The notes under the pieces were generated by a model. The model did not search any database. It saw only the letters and a program-made list of their open reading frames with translations, and was not told the DNA's origin. This document shows positions 9,892 through 20,779 of a stretch of 64,000 bases of DNA, one piece after another. Within the stretch, counting starts at the first letter, position 1. Each line of letters opens with the position of its first letter. Origin of the DNA: Acetobacter sp. (lineage in GTDB: Bacteria > Pseudomonadota > Alphaproteobacteria > Acetobacterales > Acetobacteraceae); contig JAFPVE010000005.1 of the NCBI GenBank assembly GCA_017413025.1, forward strand, positions 1 through 64,000, in the 5' to 3' direction. The position numbers and the translations under genes were made by a program.

Positions 9892-11430
9892 ATGAAATCT
9901 TGCCTTCGCACTCTGTTTACCTCCCCACCACGTTTAACACTCTCCATCGCTTTAGGAGTCTCTACGCTTTGTACACCTGTCTTTTCAGCATGGGCAGAAT
10001 CTCCTCAACAAACTGATACTTCCTCTACTACGAACCATGCAGAAACATATCGTATGCTGACATTATTCGGTACAGTACTCGATTTAGTAAGATCAGATTA
10101 TGTCGAACCTGTCTCCGATCATGACCTTATTACTCATGCCCTTAATGGTATGCTGAGTGGACTTGATCCCCATAGTTCATATATGACGCAAAAACAATAC
10201 AACGCGATGATGGTCCAAATGAAAGGTGAATTTGGTGGTCTTGGACTTGAACTCCAACAACAAGATGGTCATATCCGCGTTATTTCTCCTATTGATGGCA
10301 CGCCAGGCTTTCGTGCAGGTATTAAACCTGGTGATTATATTATTGCAGTCAATGGTCACACAGTTGATGGAACACCCCTTGACGACGCTGTCAAAATAAT
10401 GCGCGGAAAACCAAATACAAAAATTACCCTTACAATTGTACGTGATAAAGTACCCAAGCCTCTTAGTTTCACCCTAACACGAGAAATTATTCATATTCCT
10501 GTTGTAAAATCTGTGCTTTATGGTCGTATTGGTTATATTCGAATTGCAGAATTTAACGAAGATACCCAAAAAGAAATGCTAAAAGCTTATAATAAATTGA
10601 AAGAGCAAGCAGGTGGAAAATTAGCCGGTCTCATTATTGATCTCCGTAATGATCCAGGTGGACTTCTTAACCAAGCTGTCGATGTTTCATCAAGTTTTAT
10701 CCGCAGAGGTGAAATTGTTTCAACACGAGCCCGCAACCCTAAAGATAGCCAACGTTGGGACGCACACGGCACTGATATCACTAATGGTTTGCCAATTGTC
10801 GTTCTTATCAATGATGGTTCTGCTTCGGCATCAGAAATTGTTGCAGGTGCTTTACAAGATCACCATCGTGCTGTGATTCTTGGTACCAAATCTTTTGGAA
10901 AAGGGTCTGTACAATCTATAATCCCTATTCCTGATAACGGAGCTATACGCTTAACAACTGCACGATATTATACCCCTTCAGGACGATCTATTCAGGCACT
11001 TGGTATTACACCAGACATTACCGTACGTGAAACGCGCGAACTCCCTATTTTTAGCATCCATGAAGCGAATCTTGAACATATCCTTAAAAATCAGGGAGGT
11101 ACACAAACAAAAGCTACCCCACGCACAGACCTCCCCACTATTGCTAAAGATATCCCAAAAGAACCTCCAGAAAATTGGCCGGCCTTTGATTACAAAAAAC
11201 CTTCAACTGATTTTCAGCTACAAGAAGCTTTACGTGTTGTACGTTTTATGGCAAACCTCCCCGCACCAGATCCTGTAGCCAGTTTACCACCTCTTAAATC
11301 TAAGGAAAATCCACAAGAAAACACTACAAAAGCTTTAAATAATAAAACAAATAGTAAAGAAAAATCTATTTCTCAAGCGCTTCAAAAAAATAACCAGAAT
11401 TCTCACGGGAGCAATCAACAAAAATTCTAA
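9892..11430 (+). CDS. ctpA: Carboxy-terminal processing protease, S41 family
   Basis: This periplasmic serine protease trims C termini of envelope proteins and often regulates murein hydrolases, which fits its place beside the EnvC-like gene. A signal peptide covers about residues 1-35. A PDZ domain (about 100-190, with GLGLELQQQDGHIRVIS) precedes the S41 protease domain. The catalytic Ser312 in GSASASEI and Lys337 in KSFGKGS are 25 residues apart, as in Tsp/Prc. A C-terminal tail of about 80 residues is rich in Asn, Lys and Gln and is probably disordered. An ATG start follows a GGGA patch. The 512-residue length is somewhat long because of that tail. Confidence 0.94.
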   Translation: MKSCLRTLFTSPPRLTLSIALGVSTLCTPVFSAWAESPQQTDTSSTTNHAETYRMLTLFGTVLDLVRSDYVEPVSDHDLITHALNGMLSGLDPHSSYMTQKQYNAMMVQMKGEFGGLGLELQQQDGHIRVISPIDGTPGFRAGIKPGDYIIAVNGHTVDGTPLDDAVKIMRGKPNTKITLTIVRDKVPKPLSFTLTREIIHIPVVKSVLYGRIGYIRIAEFNEDTQKEMLKAYNKLKEQAGGKLAGLIIDLRNDPGGLLNQAVDVSSSFIRRGEIVSTRARNPKDSQRWDAHGTDITNGLPIVVLINDGSASASEIVAGALQDHHRAVILGTKSFGKGSVQSIIPIPDNGAIRLTTARYYTPSGRSIQALGITPDITVRETRELPIFSIHEANLEHILKNQGGTQTKATPRTDLPTIAKDIPKEPPENWPAFDYKKPSTDFQLQEALRVVRFMANLPAPDPVASLPPLKSKENPQENTTKALNNKTNSKEKSISQALQKNNQNSHGSNQQKF

Positions 11431-11555
11431 TAACACATCATCAAAATAACAAATATGATCTTTAATCCATAAAAAGAGGACACCTAACATGCACCATCAA
11501 ATCCTATAATCCTATAAAATGTAGTTTTTTTCTTTTTTCTATCCCAAAAATTCTG

Positions 11556-11738
11556 TCATGTAGAATAAAAGATATCTGAAAATAAACAAAGGTCGATGGT
11601 CACACAGTTGTTTGCAAACTGCAATGTTTTTTGTATGATGGCTGTCATACAAAAAACATTGTAGTAGGTCATTTTAGAATTTTCTGCCATTTCATATAGA
11701 CGAGTCTTAAGTAACTTACTTCTTTTGTCTCTTGTCAT
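11556..11738 (-). CDS. Possible 60-residue hypothetical protein
   Basis: This short frame starts MTRDKRSKLLKTRLYEM and is preceded by AAGGA seven bases before the ATG, which is a respectable ribosome-binding site. The first 25 residues are basic. The middle is encoded by the perfect 17-bp inverted repeat at 11622-11661, which is unusual for a real coding sequence. I do not recognise the protein. It may be a truncated remnant of a longer gene interrupted by the repeat, or may not be expressed at all. Confidence 0.25.
   Translation of the reverse strand: MTRDKRSKLLKTRLYEMAENSKMTYYNVFCMTAIIQKTLQFANNCVTIDLCLFSDIFYST
11622..11661. repeat. Perfect 17-bp inverted repeat with a 6-base loop
   Basis: The arms at 11622-11638 (caatgttttttgtatga) and 11645-11661 are exact reverse complements, separated by tggctg. 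No T-run follows on either strand, so it is not a standard terminator. It could be a small mobile-element relic, a regulatory hairpin or a protein-binding palindrome. Confidence 0.8.
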
Positions 11739-11821
11739 TTTTTATTCCTTATCATAAAAAAGAGAAAGATCCTATTATCTTCCTATTTCTAGAATAATAT
11801 AGATTTTAAAAGAGATAAGTT

Positions 11822-11851
11822 TCACCACGGGTGTATATGCACTCGTGGTGA
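11822..11851. repeat. 12-bp hairpin upstream of rppH
   Basis: The arms tcaccacgggtg (11822-11833) and cactcgtggtga (11840-11851) pair fully if one G-U wobble is allowed, with a tatatg loop. The stem is GC-rich in an AT-rich background. It is not followed by a clear T-run on either strand. It lies about 130 bases before rppH and may be a leader or terminator structure. Confidence 0.55.
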
Positions 11852-11979
11852 GACTCTTATGGAATATAAAAAATATGACTACAATAAAGCAGAAATAAAA
11901 AAGAACATAGTTTAAACATGGTGTAAACTATTCCTCAAAAACCTTTCTTCCTTCAAATCTCTCTTATAAGGATTATTTT

Positions 11980-12537
11980 ATGCCCCATATACCCGTCTCT
12001 CCTACATCTATAAGAAAAAACCTACCCTATAGACCCAATGTTGGTGCAATGATTTTTGATAAACATGGACGCGTTTTCATTGCACGCAGGGCTGATATTC
12101 AAGCAAATATTCGTAAAAATGCAAATCTAAAAAATACAGATCTAGATACAGAAAAAGAGATATGGCAATGCCCACAAGGAGGCATTGATGAAGGAGAAGA
12201 AGCTAAAGACGCTGTTATTAGAGAAATTTTTGAAGAAATTAATACACGCCAAGTTCAAATCCTAGGTGAGCATCCAGAATGGATTTCTTACGATCTTCCC
12301 GCACATCTCATAGGTATCGCCCTCGGTGGGCAATATCGAGGACAACGGCAAAAATGGTTCGCACTTCTCTATACAGGAGATAATTCCGATATTCGACTTG
12401 ATACGCAACCTTATCAAGAGTTTGATGCGTGGATGTGGATAGATTTTCCATCCCTTCCTTATCACAAAGTTGGGTTTAAAAAGCCTATTTATGAACGTTT
12501 GGTGCATGATTTTGCTTGTTATGCTCAACAAGGGTAA
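11980..12537 (+). CDS. rppH: RNA pyrophosphohydrolase RppH (Nudix)
   Basis: RppH removes pyrophosphate from the 5' end of mRNAs, which triggers their decay. The Nudix box is at residues 67-89 and reads GGIDEGEEAKDAVIREIFEE, with all catalytic glutamates present. The terminal Gly of the consensus is Asn here. The ends of the protein (YRPNVGAMIFD at the start, WMWIDFPSLP near the end) match the RppH/YgdP subfamily. The 185-residue length is slightly long because of an inserted lysine- and asparagine-rich loop around residues 42-57. It is convergent with emrB, with only 17 bases between the stop codons. Confidence 0.92.
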   Translation: MPHIPVSPTSIRKNLPYRPNVGAMIFDKHGRVFIARRADIQANIRKNANLKNTDLDTEKEIWQCPQGGIDEGEEAKDAVIREIFEEINTRQVQILGEHPEWISYDLPAHLIGIALGGQYRGQRQKWFALLYTGDNSDIRLDTQPYQEFDAWMWIDFPSLPYHKVGFKKPIYERLVHDFACYAQQG

Positions 12538-12554
12538 TAAATATTTATGAAAAA

Positions 12555-14132
12555 TTAGTGTACAGCCGCTGCTTTACCACCAATCATTGTCGGAGAAAAA
12601 AGAAAACATAACGGTATACACAGAAACGAAATTATCCCTAAAATAACAAAAACCTCATTATACGCAAGCATAGCTGTTTGCAATAAAAATTCCTTATACA
12701 TCCAATGCGTTGCGGCAGCTTGCGCAGCAGTCTCTGTTAAACCCCTACTCTGCATAACCTGCTGAACTTGAGTCAGAGCTTCATTATAAGGAGGATGATA
12801 ATTTGTCATCCAATGGACAGTATGTGCTTGTTGAGCTTGGCGTCTGTCTGTTACCAAAGCCATAGCCCCAGAAATCGCCAGAGACCCAAAAACATTGCGT
12901 GACATGGTAAATAATGCAGAGGCATCAGCATTTAAATATTGTGGTACAGTCGAATAAGCAACAGCTGATAGAGGAACAAATAAAAAAGCCAGACAGGCTG
13001 TTTGGCTAATACGAAATAGTACCAAATGCTTAAAATCAAGCATAGGTAATAAATGAGCAGAATAAAACAATGATCCCCCTAAAAAAGCAAACCCCAATGC
13101 AATAACACTCCGCACAGTGATCATGCCCATAAGCCACTGCACAAAAGGTATCAGCATAATAACAGCGATACCACCAGGAGATAACACAAGCCCAGATAGA
13201 GTCGCTGTATACCCCATAATTTGTTGTGCAAATTGTGGCACAATAATGGCTGAAGCATATAAAATTGACCCTACAGCTCCAACAAGAAAAGTACCGACAG
13301 AAAAATTTTCATCACAAAATACACGCAAATCCACTGCAGGATGTTCTGTGTAGAGCAACCATACCACAGCACCAGTAAGCCCTAAAACGGCTAAAATAGC
13401 CATAGCACAAATAAAATTTGATCCAAACCAATCAGCATCTTCACCACGATCAACCATGATTTCAAGTGCACCAAAACCTAACGTAATAAGAGTAATCCCC
13501 ACTACATCCACAGGGGCTTTTCTTTTTCCAGCCCATGGAGGGTCTTCCAAAACAACCATAACTGCTAATGCTGTGAGAATCCCAAAAGGAATATTGACAA
13601 AAAAAACCCAACGCCATGAAAAATTATCGGTAATCCATCCACCCAATGTTGGGCCTATAACAGGACCAACAATTGCAGCAATAGATGTCAGTCCAAAAGC
13701 TGCAGCACGTTTTTCAGGTGGAAAACTATCAAGAATAATAGATTGTTGCGTTGGTTGAAGTCCGCCACCAAAAACTCCCTGCAATAATCTAAAAAACACT
13801 AAACTCCCTAAACTCGTCGACATACCACATAAAAAAGACGTTACCGTAAACATGATAAGACAAATCATAAAATACCGCTTACGCCCAAAGACCTTACTCA
13901 ACCATCCAGAAATAGTTAAAACAACACCATTAGCCGCCAAATAAGAGGTTAACGCCCATGTCGCATCATCATAAGTGCTTGAAAGACTCCCCGCAATATG
14001 TGGCAATGAGACATTAACAATCGTCGTGTCTAAAATCTCCATAAAAGCAGCCATCGTCACAACAAATGCAACAATCCAAGCATTATGTTTAGGTTTCCAC
14101 CCATTTACATCATCCACCGACGAAACCGTCAC
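12555..14132 (-). CDS. emrB: DHA2-family multidrug efflux permease (EmrB type)
   Basis: This is an inner-membrane proton antiporter of the 14-helix DHA2 major facilitator family, expected to work with the adjacent membrane-fusion protein and an outer-membrane channel to expel toxic compounds. The helix 1 signature ILDTTIVNVSLP and the loop 2-3 motif GWLSKVFGRKRYF are present, and the 525-residue length and many hydrophobic segments fit. It starts eight bases after the stop of emrA, so they form one operon. I infer the substrate range from the family only. Confidence 0.92.
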   Translation of the reverse strand: MTVSSVDDVNGWKPKHNAWIVAFVVTMAAFMEILDTTIVNVSLPHIAGSLSSTYDDATWALTSYLAANGVVLTISGWLSKVFGRKRYFMICLIMFTVTSFLCGMSTSLGSLVFFRLLQGVFGGGLQPTQQSIILDSFPPEKRAAAFGLTSIAAIVGPVIGPTLGGWITDNFSWRWVFFVNIPFGILTALAVMVVLEDPPWAGKRKAPVDVVGITLITLGFGALEIMVDRGEDADWFGSNFICAMAILAVLGLTGAVVWLLYTEHPAVDLRVFCDENFSVGTFLVGAVGSILYASAIIVPQFAQQIMGYTATLSGLVLSPGGIAVIMLIPFVQWLMGMITVRSVIALGFAFLGGSLFYSAHLLPMLDFKHLVLFRISQTACLAFLFVPLSAVAYSTVPQYLNADASALFTMSRNVFGSLAISGAMALVTDRRQAQQAHTVHWMTNYHPPYNEALTQVQQVMQSRGLTETAAQAAATHWMYKEFLLQTAMLAYNEVFVILGIISFLCIPLCFLFSPTMIGGKAAAVH

Positions 14133-14140
14133 GATGTCAC

Positions 14141-15367
14141 CTACGATTTTGGTTTTTGCGCCTGCACTATGGAAAAATGGCGCGACAAATGGTTAGATAA
14201 TGTAGAATGATCTGGCTTTGGCGTTGTATCAATATGAACAACAGGCTCTACAGAAAGCCCCAAAGCCAAAGGTTGATCAGGGTCAAGCCCCTCATCTATT
14301 AAAATCTTCACTGGAACACGTTGAACAATTTTGACATAATTTCCTGTTGCATTTTCTGGAGGAAAAGCACTAAAAACAGCCCCAGTCCCTTTTTGTAAAG
14401 AATCTACATGCCCACGTAATTTAAGTGAAGGATATGCATCAACATGAATATCCACTTTTTGACCAGGACGCATATAAGTAATTTGTGTCTCTTTATAGTT
14501 AGCAACAACCCACATATCTGGCTCAACAATCGAAAACAAACTTTGCCCTTTACGTACAAAATCACCCCGTTCAACATGACGTTGACTAATCCAACCATCT
14601 GTTGGTGCACGGATAATAGTCCATCCCAAATTAAGATTGGCTAAATCAAGTTGCGCCCGTGCTGAAAGCAATTGTGCATCACTCTCTGAAACCATACTGC
14701 GTGCGTTGTCAATATTAGGTTTTACAGGAGTCGCTGCCTTTACAGCGCCTTGTGCTCCTAATACTTGAGCGCGCGCTATATCAAGCGCTGCCCGTGCATA
14801 ATCAATATCATGTTGCGAAGTCGCGTCACGTTCTACAGCGCGTTGACGTTTATAATCGGCTAAAGTACGTAATTCTTGCGCTTTAGCTTCCTCTAATTGA
14901 GCTTGCGCCTGTATCAGTTGTCCAGGAAACTTTAATAATGCCACGGCATGTTTCATTTGCGACGACCGAACACGTGCTTCCGCTCCCGACAACATAGCAG
15001 AGGCTTCATCACGACTTGCTTTCCAGTCTCTTGGATCTATTTTAGCTAAAATCTGCCCTTTACGAACAAATTGATTATCGTTAACTAAAAGATCAACGAT
15101 ATAACCATCAACATGCGGAGCAATAGTAACAGCACGCCCTGTAACAAAAGCATCATCTGTTTCAACATCATATCTGGTAAAAAACCAATACAATACTGCC
15201 CCTATACATAAAAAAACAACAACCGCCGTTACAATAGTTGTTTTACTCTGATTTTTTTGTTCAAACCTGGAAGAAGATTCTATCCGTTTTCGGGTATTAG
15301 ATTTCCTTAAGTAACTTCTTAGGCCCTTCCTTATATTCCTCATTCCAAAAAATAGTCTATATAACAC
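14141..15367 (-). CDS. emrA: HlyD/EmrA-family membrane-fusion protein
   Basis: This is the periplasmic adaptor of an Emr-type tripartite pump. A basic cytoplasmic head (residues 1-45) is followed by one membrane anchor (about 46-65). Then comes the signature YDVETDDAFVTG and the barrel-sandwich half-motif (VDGYIVDLLVNDNQFVRKGQ), a long alpha-helical hairpin (about 130-240), the second half of the lipoyl-like domain (IRAPTDGWISQ), and a beta-barrel. It is first in the operon and precedes emrB. The start is the longest ATG; a shorter start within the basic head is possible. Confidence 0.92.
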   Translation of the reverse strand: MLYRLFFGMRNIRKGLRSYLRKSNTRKRIESSSRFEQKNQSKTTIVTAVVVFLCIGAVLYWFFTRYDVETDDAFVTGRAVTIAPHVDGYIVDLLVNDNQFVRKGQILAKIDPRDWKASRDEASAMLSGAEARVRSSQMKHAVALLKFPGQLIQAQAQLEEAKAQELRTLADYKRQRAVERDATSQHDIDYARAALDIARAQVLGAQGAVKAATPVKPNIDNARSMVSESDAQLLSARAQLDLANLNLGWTIIRAPTDGWISQRHVERGDFVRKGQSLFSIVEPDMWVVANYKETQITYMRPGQKVDIHVDAYPSLKLRGHVDSLQKGTGAVFSAFPPENATGNYVKIVQRVPVKILIDEGLDPDQPLALGLSVEPVVHIDTTPKPDHSTLSNHLSRHFSIVQAQKPKS

Positions 15368-15683
15368 GCATAAACCCTATAACTTAATCACTTACGTTAT
15401 ATTTCTAATGTATCTGTATAATAAATCAACACAGATCCGTGCATAAACACACCCTACATCTAAAATACATCAAAAGACGTACTGTTACAGATCAGCTTAC
15501 ATTTGATTATGTTATTATATTAAAGAGAAGCCCTTGTTCTCATCTCTCTCTTATTTTATTTTATTTTATCTTTTTATCTCAACAAAAATATTTGTCAATC
15601 TCCTAGATCTTAAGTTACCACAGTGTCTATTATCTGTAGCTTTCATACTCCTTTCTTTCGTTTTAGCTATCCTTAATTTATTA
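15368..15683. other. Intergenic region upstream of emrA
   Basis: This stretch of 316 AT-rich bases separates the emrAB operon from the end of the ABC transporter gene. It should contain the emrA promoter on the minus strand. No divergently oriented regulator gene is present, and I see no convincing operator or terminator. Confidence 0.45.
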
Positions 15684-17465
15684 TTATTCTTGTGTTTTCA
15701 CAAACCTAGCGTAGAGTCCACACCGTTGTATCAACATTGTATGTGTCCCATATTCAATAGCACGTCCTTCTTCTAAAACAACAATGAGATCAGCTGCCCG
15801 AATAGTTGACAAGCGATGCGCAACAATAAGAGTTGTACGTCCTTGACGCAATGTTGCTAACCCTGCCTGCACAGCTGCCTCATTCTCACTATCCAGAGCA
15901 CTCGTCGCTTCATCGAGTAATAAAAGACGGGGATTACGCAAAAAGGCTCGTGCTAAAGCAATACGTTGCCGCTGCCCACCTGAAAGACGTTGACCTCCAG
16001 GTCCTACAACAGTATTATACCCTTGCGGTAAAGCCTGAATAAATGATTCAGCTACAGCCATACGTGCTGCCGCATACACGTCGGCTTGCCGTGCCTGTGG
16101 ACAACCAATAAGAATATTTTCATAAACTGATAAATCAAAAAGTAATGGTTCTTGGTTTACAAAGGCAATAGAATCACGCAGACTCGCAAGACGTACGTCA
16201 CGCAAATCTGCCCCATCAAGTAAAATACGTCCCATTGTAACATCATGAAGCCTAGGCACAAGCGATAATGCTGTTGATTTTCCTGCACCAGAAGGTCCAA
16301 CCAAAGCAACAGTACAGCCGGGTTGTACTTCAAAACTCAGCCCATTTAATCCAACTCTTCCATCAGAGTAAATAAAACTAACGTCTTCAAATATAAGCCT
16401 TCCTTTTCCTTCAGGTAACGAAACAGCCTGTGGGCTTTCTATGATAGCAGGAGGTTCATCAATAAGACAAAATATCCTCCCCAACCCGGCTAACCCCTCT
16501 TGTAATGCAGCATTTAATGCACCCAATGCTCGTAAAGGCCGTGCCACCAAAAGCAATGCCGCAACAAACCCGGAAAAATCTCCTAATGTTGCACCCCCCC
16601 TAGCAGCACGCCACCCTGCAAACCCTAAAACAGCAGCAACAATAACACCACCTAAAACTTCCAAAAACGGGTCGATACACGCCCGACTACGCGTAATACG
16701 CAACATCGCCTGGTTAAAATGATCAAAGAATACTTTTGCACGTTGACTCTCTTCTTTTTCCATACGATAGACTCGAACCGTCCGCGCTTGTGCAAAACTC
16801 TCTGTTAAAAAGGCTGCTGTTTCACCGATCCGTTCTTGCATGATTTCAGAAGCACGCCTTACACGTTTGCCAAAATATTGCACTGGCCACGCCGCCAACG
16901 GGTATAGAAAAGCTGCAATAACGCTTAATTCCCAATCCATATAAAACATGGAAACAATAAGCCCTATAACGGTTACAATGTCACCTAAAGCATTAATAGC
17001 TCGTATCATAGCGTCTCGAATAGAGACAGCATCTGTTGTAAAACGAGTGGCTAACTTTGCAGGTGCTTCATGTTCTACAGCAACAACATCTGTATAAAGA
17101 AGGTGTTCGAACATTTCTCCCTGTAAGTCTCTAATAACTATTAATACCATACGTTGTGACATCACTATTTGCAGATATTGAGAAAATGCTTTAGCACTCG
17201 TAATAGCAATCACAAGCAACGGCACCTGATACAAAACACGTAAATCACGTGCTGTAAACATATCTAACGCCTGCTGAATAACCAACGGATATAACGCTGT
17301 TAGAATCGCTGTAAGAATGGTAAGAACTATAACAAAACTTATACGCCCGTAATACTGCCTTACCCACCCATGCCACAAACGCCATAAAAGAGTACATGTG
17401 TCATTAGACATCTGCTGATGTAGTAAAAACCGACGCGATAAATAACGAAAACGCCATAACGACAC
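15684..17465 (-). CDS. MsbA-like ABC transporter, permease and ATPase fused
   Basis: This is a homodimeric ABC exporter with an N-terminal six-helix transmembrane domain (about residues 30-320) and a C-terminal ATPase. Walker A GPSGAGKST, the signature LSGGQRQR and Walker B LLLLDEATSALD are intact. The architecture and length (593) fit the MsbA lipid A flippase group, but related exporters look the same, so the substrate is inferred. It begins 29 bases after cca and is probably transcribed with it. MSNDT at residue 19 is an alternative start. LpxB and HldE elsewhere in the window show that lipid A and core are made here. Confidence 0.85.
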   Translation of the reverse strand: MSLWRFRYLSRRFLLHQQMSNDTCTLLWRLWHGWVRQYYGRISFVIVLTILTAILTALYPLVIQQALDMFTARDLRVLYQVPLLVIAITSAKAFSQYLQIVMSQRMVLIVIRDLQGEMFEHLLYTDVVAVEHEAPAKLATRFTTDAVSIRDAMIRAINALGDIVTVIGLIVSMFYMDWELSVIAAFLYPLAAWPVQYFGKRVRRASEIMQERIGETAAFLTESFAQARTVRVYRMEKEESQRAKVFFDHFNQAMLRITRSRACIDPFLEVLGGVIVAAVLGFAGWRAARGGATLGDFSGFVAALLLVARPLRALGALNAALQEGLAGLGRIFCLIDEPPAIIESPQAVSLPEGKGRLIFEDVSFIYSDGRVGLNGLSFEVQPGCTVALVGPSGAGKSTALSLVPRLHDVTMGRILLDGADLRDVRLASLRDSIAFVNQEPLLFDLSVYENILIGCPQARQADVYAAARMAVAESFIQALPQGYNTVVGPGGQRLSGGQRQRIALARAFLRNPRLLLLDEATSALDSENEAAVQAGLATLRQGRTTLIVAHRLSTIRAADLIVVLEEGRAIEYGTHTMLIQRCGLYARFVKTQE

Positions 17466-17494
17466 AATCTATACCTTTCCTTATAAATAAATCT

Positions 17495-18841
17495 TTAACA
17501 AAAATTTTTAGGTGGTTTTGAAAATTTATCTTGTTCTTGCTGGATTACCTCTGCAAGTTTTCGTAAGCAAGCTGCACGATCAGCACAGCACCCTCCTGCA
17601 AACCACCATTTCCGCACGCGTTCTAATACGACACCCACATAAAAACCTGACTGTTGCCCCATAGCAATAACATCACGACCAGCAACAGGGAATTCAGGCT
17701 TTTGTATTGTTGCAAGACACTCTATAGCACGACCAAAATCCTGCTGTTCAAAACTGCTACTATTATGATGTATATCAATATTTTTTTTAGAATTACAATC
17801 TCTCGCTATCCTATATTGAGCACATTGTGCCAACCATAATCTCCCTTCAAGAATATCTTTTGACTCTGTAAACAATAAGGCACGCAAGGTATTTTGTTGT
17901 ACAAAACTTTCATGGTGGGTTAGTGCTTGTTTCTCTTCTTGTGAAAATTCTTGTGAAACGGCACAAACAAAACGGCTTTCTTCTCGAGAAAATTTAAGCC
18001 TCTTAGCAGCCTGTTTTGGTTGATCTACAATTGCTACTAATCGCAGTAATACCTGATGCGATATATCAAGAGAAGGCCTACCAAAGGCAAAAAGGCTTTC
18101 TAATCGATCAATGGAAAACCCTTCAGGAAAAATATAGGCTAAAACACCTGTTTGCTCCATCAGACGTAGCGTTTCCACTATACTTGGACCGTAAAGAATA
18201 CGCTTCAATTCTGACCAAACACGCTCAACAGATAATCCACATACTAAAGAAGATAAGTCACGAATGGTTTGTAATGCCGATTTATCATATTGATTTTTCT
18301 GATAACTTTGCCTATGACAGCTAAATCGAGCATAAAAACGAAAATACCGCAAAATACGCAACGCGTCCTCACGAATACGAATCGTCGCGTCTCCTACAAA
18401 ACGTACAATACCTGATGCGAGATCTGCTCGCCCTCCGACATAATCGTAAACCACACCATTACAATCCATAGAAAGCGCGTTAATTGTAAAATCACGCCTT
18501 AAAGCATCCTCTTTCCAATCCGATGTCCAACAAACACATGCATGACGTCCATCCGTTTCTTCATCACGTCGTAGCGTTGTAATTTCGTAAGGAATACCCT
18601 CAATAACTGCTGTAACAGTTCCATGACGAATCCCTGTCGGAATCACGTGTATACCAGCTGCCCGTAATAAATGCATAACCTCTTCAGGAGGCTGTGGTGT
18701 TGCCATATCAATATCTGTGATAGGATATTGATGTGCAAGGATGTCTCTGACACACCCACCTACTAACCGCGATTGTGGTAAAATGGTCCACAAACACTTA
18801 ACAGCTTTCTGTGAAATAGGTTCTAACTGTTCGAACAACAA
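17495..18841 (-). CDS. cca: CCA tRNA nucleotidyltransferase / polyA polymerase family
   Basis: This enzyme adds or repairs the CCA end of tRNAs. The class II nucleotidyltransferase head shows LVGGCVRD and the metal-binding DIDMAT, followed by the RRDFTINAL motif and the neck domain (RIREDALRILRYFRFYARF). The C-terminal tail domain is divergent and, at 448 residues, longer than many alphaproteobacterial forms. The assignment to CCA addition rather than polyadenylation rests on the RRDFTINA and neck signatures. Its 5' end faces eno across 124 bases holding both divergent promoters. Confidence 0.88.
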   Translation of the reverse strand: MLFEQLEPISQKAVKCLWTILPQSRLVGGCVRDILAHQYPITDIDMATPQPPEEVMHLLRAAGIHVIPTGIRHGTVTAVIEGIPYEITTLRRDEETDGRHACVCWTSDWKEDALRRDFTINALSMDCNGVVYDYVGGRADLASGIVRFVGDATIRIREDALRILRYFRFYARFSCHRQSYQKNQYDKSALQTIRDLSSLVCGLSVERVWSELKRILYGPSIVETLRLMEQTGVLAYIFPEGFSIDRLESLFAFGRPSLDISHQVLLRLVAIVDQPKQAAKRLKFSREESRFVCAVSQEFSQEEKQALTHHESFVQQNTLRALLFTESKDILEGRLWLAQCAQYRIARDCNSKKNIDIHHNSSSFEQQDFGRAIECLATIQKPEFPVAGRDVIAMGQQSGFYVGVVLERVRKWWFAGGCCADRAACLRKLAEVIQQEQDKFSKPPKNFC

Positions 18842-18944
18842 ATATAAGGTCTTTCCATCTCTTAATACTTCAGTTTAATATCATGTATTATGTATTGTAC
18901 TAGCCAATGTTTTATAGAGTGTTTCAAAAGAAACAAAAAAATAA

Positions 18945-20282
<1,338 letters not shown>

Positions 20283-20374
20283 TATAAAAAGTTTCTTTAT
20301 ATACAGTAAGTTTTTACAGAGAGAGTTGGTTATAAAAATAAATAATATCTCTTCTTTAACAAGGTTAGCTATAA

Positions 20375-20707
20375 GTGTCTATAAGCCGTCATATTCGTCG
20401 TTTTGTTCGTGTAACAACAGCTCCTATAGTACTTTTAAGCGTTACGGCTTTCTTTGGTTGGAACGTTACACAAGGAGAACACGGCATTTACGCCTACGAA
20501 AAACAGCTTCCTCTTCTTAAACAAGCACAGCAAGCCTATCAAAACGCACTCATAGAACGGAACTTTTGGCGTAGACGTGTCGCAGCCTTAAATGAGCAAA
20601 GCCTTGACGTAGATGTTCTAGATGAACGTGCACGCGCTATGCTCAATATGGCAGACAAAGATGATATTGTTGTCCCCTATAACTGGTATAAGCCACCTGC
20701 TTTTTAA
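20375..20707 (+). CDS. ftsB: FtsB/DivIC-family septum formation initiator
   Basis: This small bitopic membrane protein bridges FtsQ and FtsL in the division complex. The 110-residue product has a basic start, one membrane segment (about residues 17-31), a periplasmic coiled coil (about 40-75), and a C-terminal segment (VLDERARAMLNMADKDDIVV) typical of the alphaproteobacterial family. The start is GTG. The eno-ftsB order is common in alphaproteobacteria and supports the call despite low sequence specificity. Confidence 0.85.
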   Translation: MSISRHIRRFVRVTTAPIVLLSVTAFFGWNVTQGEHGIYAYEKQLPLLKQAQQAYQNALIERNFWRRRVAALNEQSLDVDVLDERARAMLNMADKDDIVVPYNWYKPPAF

Positions 20708-20779
20708 TAACTTATAGTTTTTATAAGCTTTCAAAAATCATCAGATTCTGACATAACAAAACATGCTAAGTGCCCAACA

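Larger units (their letters stand above)
11431..11979. other. 549-base intergenic region with two inverted repeats
   Basis: This is AT-rich DNA between ctpA and rppH. It contains a perfect 17-bp inverted repeat (11622-11661), a second 12-bp hairpin (11822-11851) and one short minus-strand frame with a good ribosome-binding site (11556-11738). I see no other gene. The region is larger and more structured than the rest of the local spacing, so it may be a scar of an inserted element. Confidence 0.55.

Noticed and set aside
15534..15776. Plus-strand open frame of 80 residues overlapping the ABC transporter end
   Set aside because: Low complexity, no ribosome-binding site and it overlaps a real gene on the other strand.
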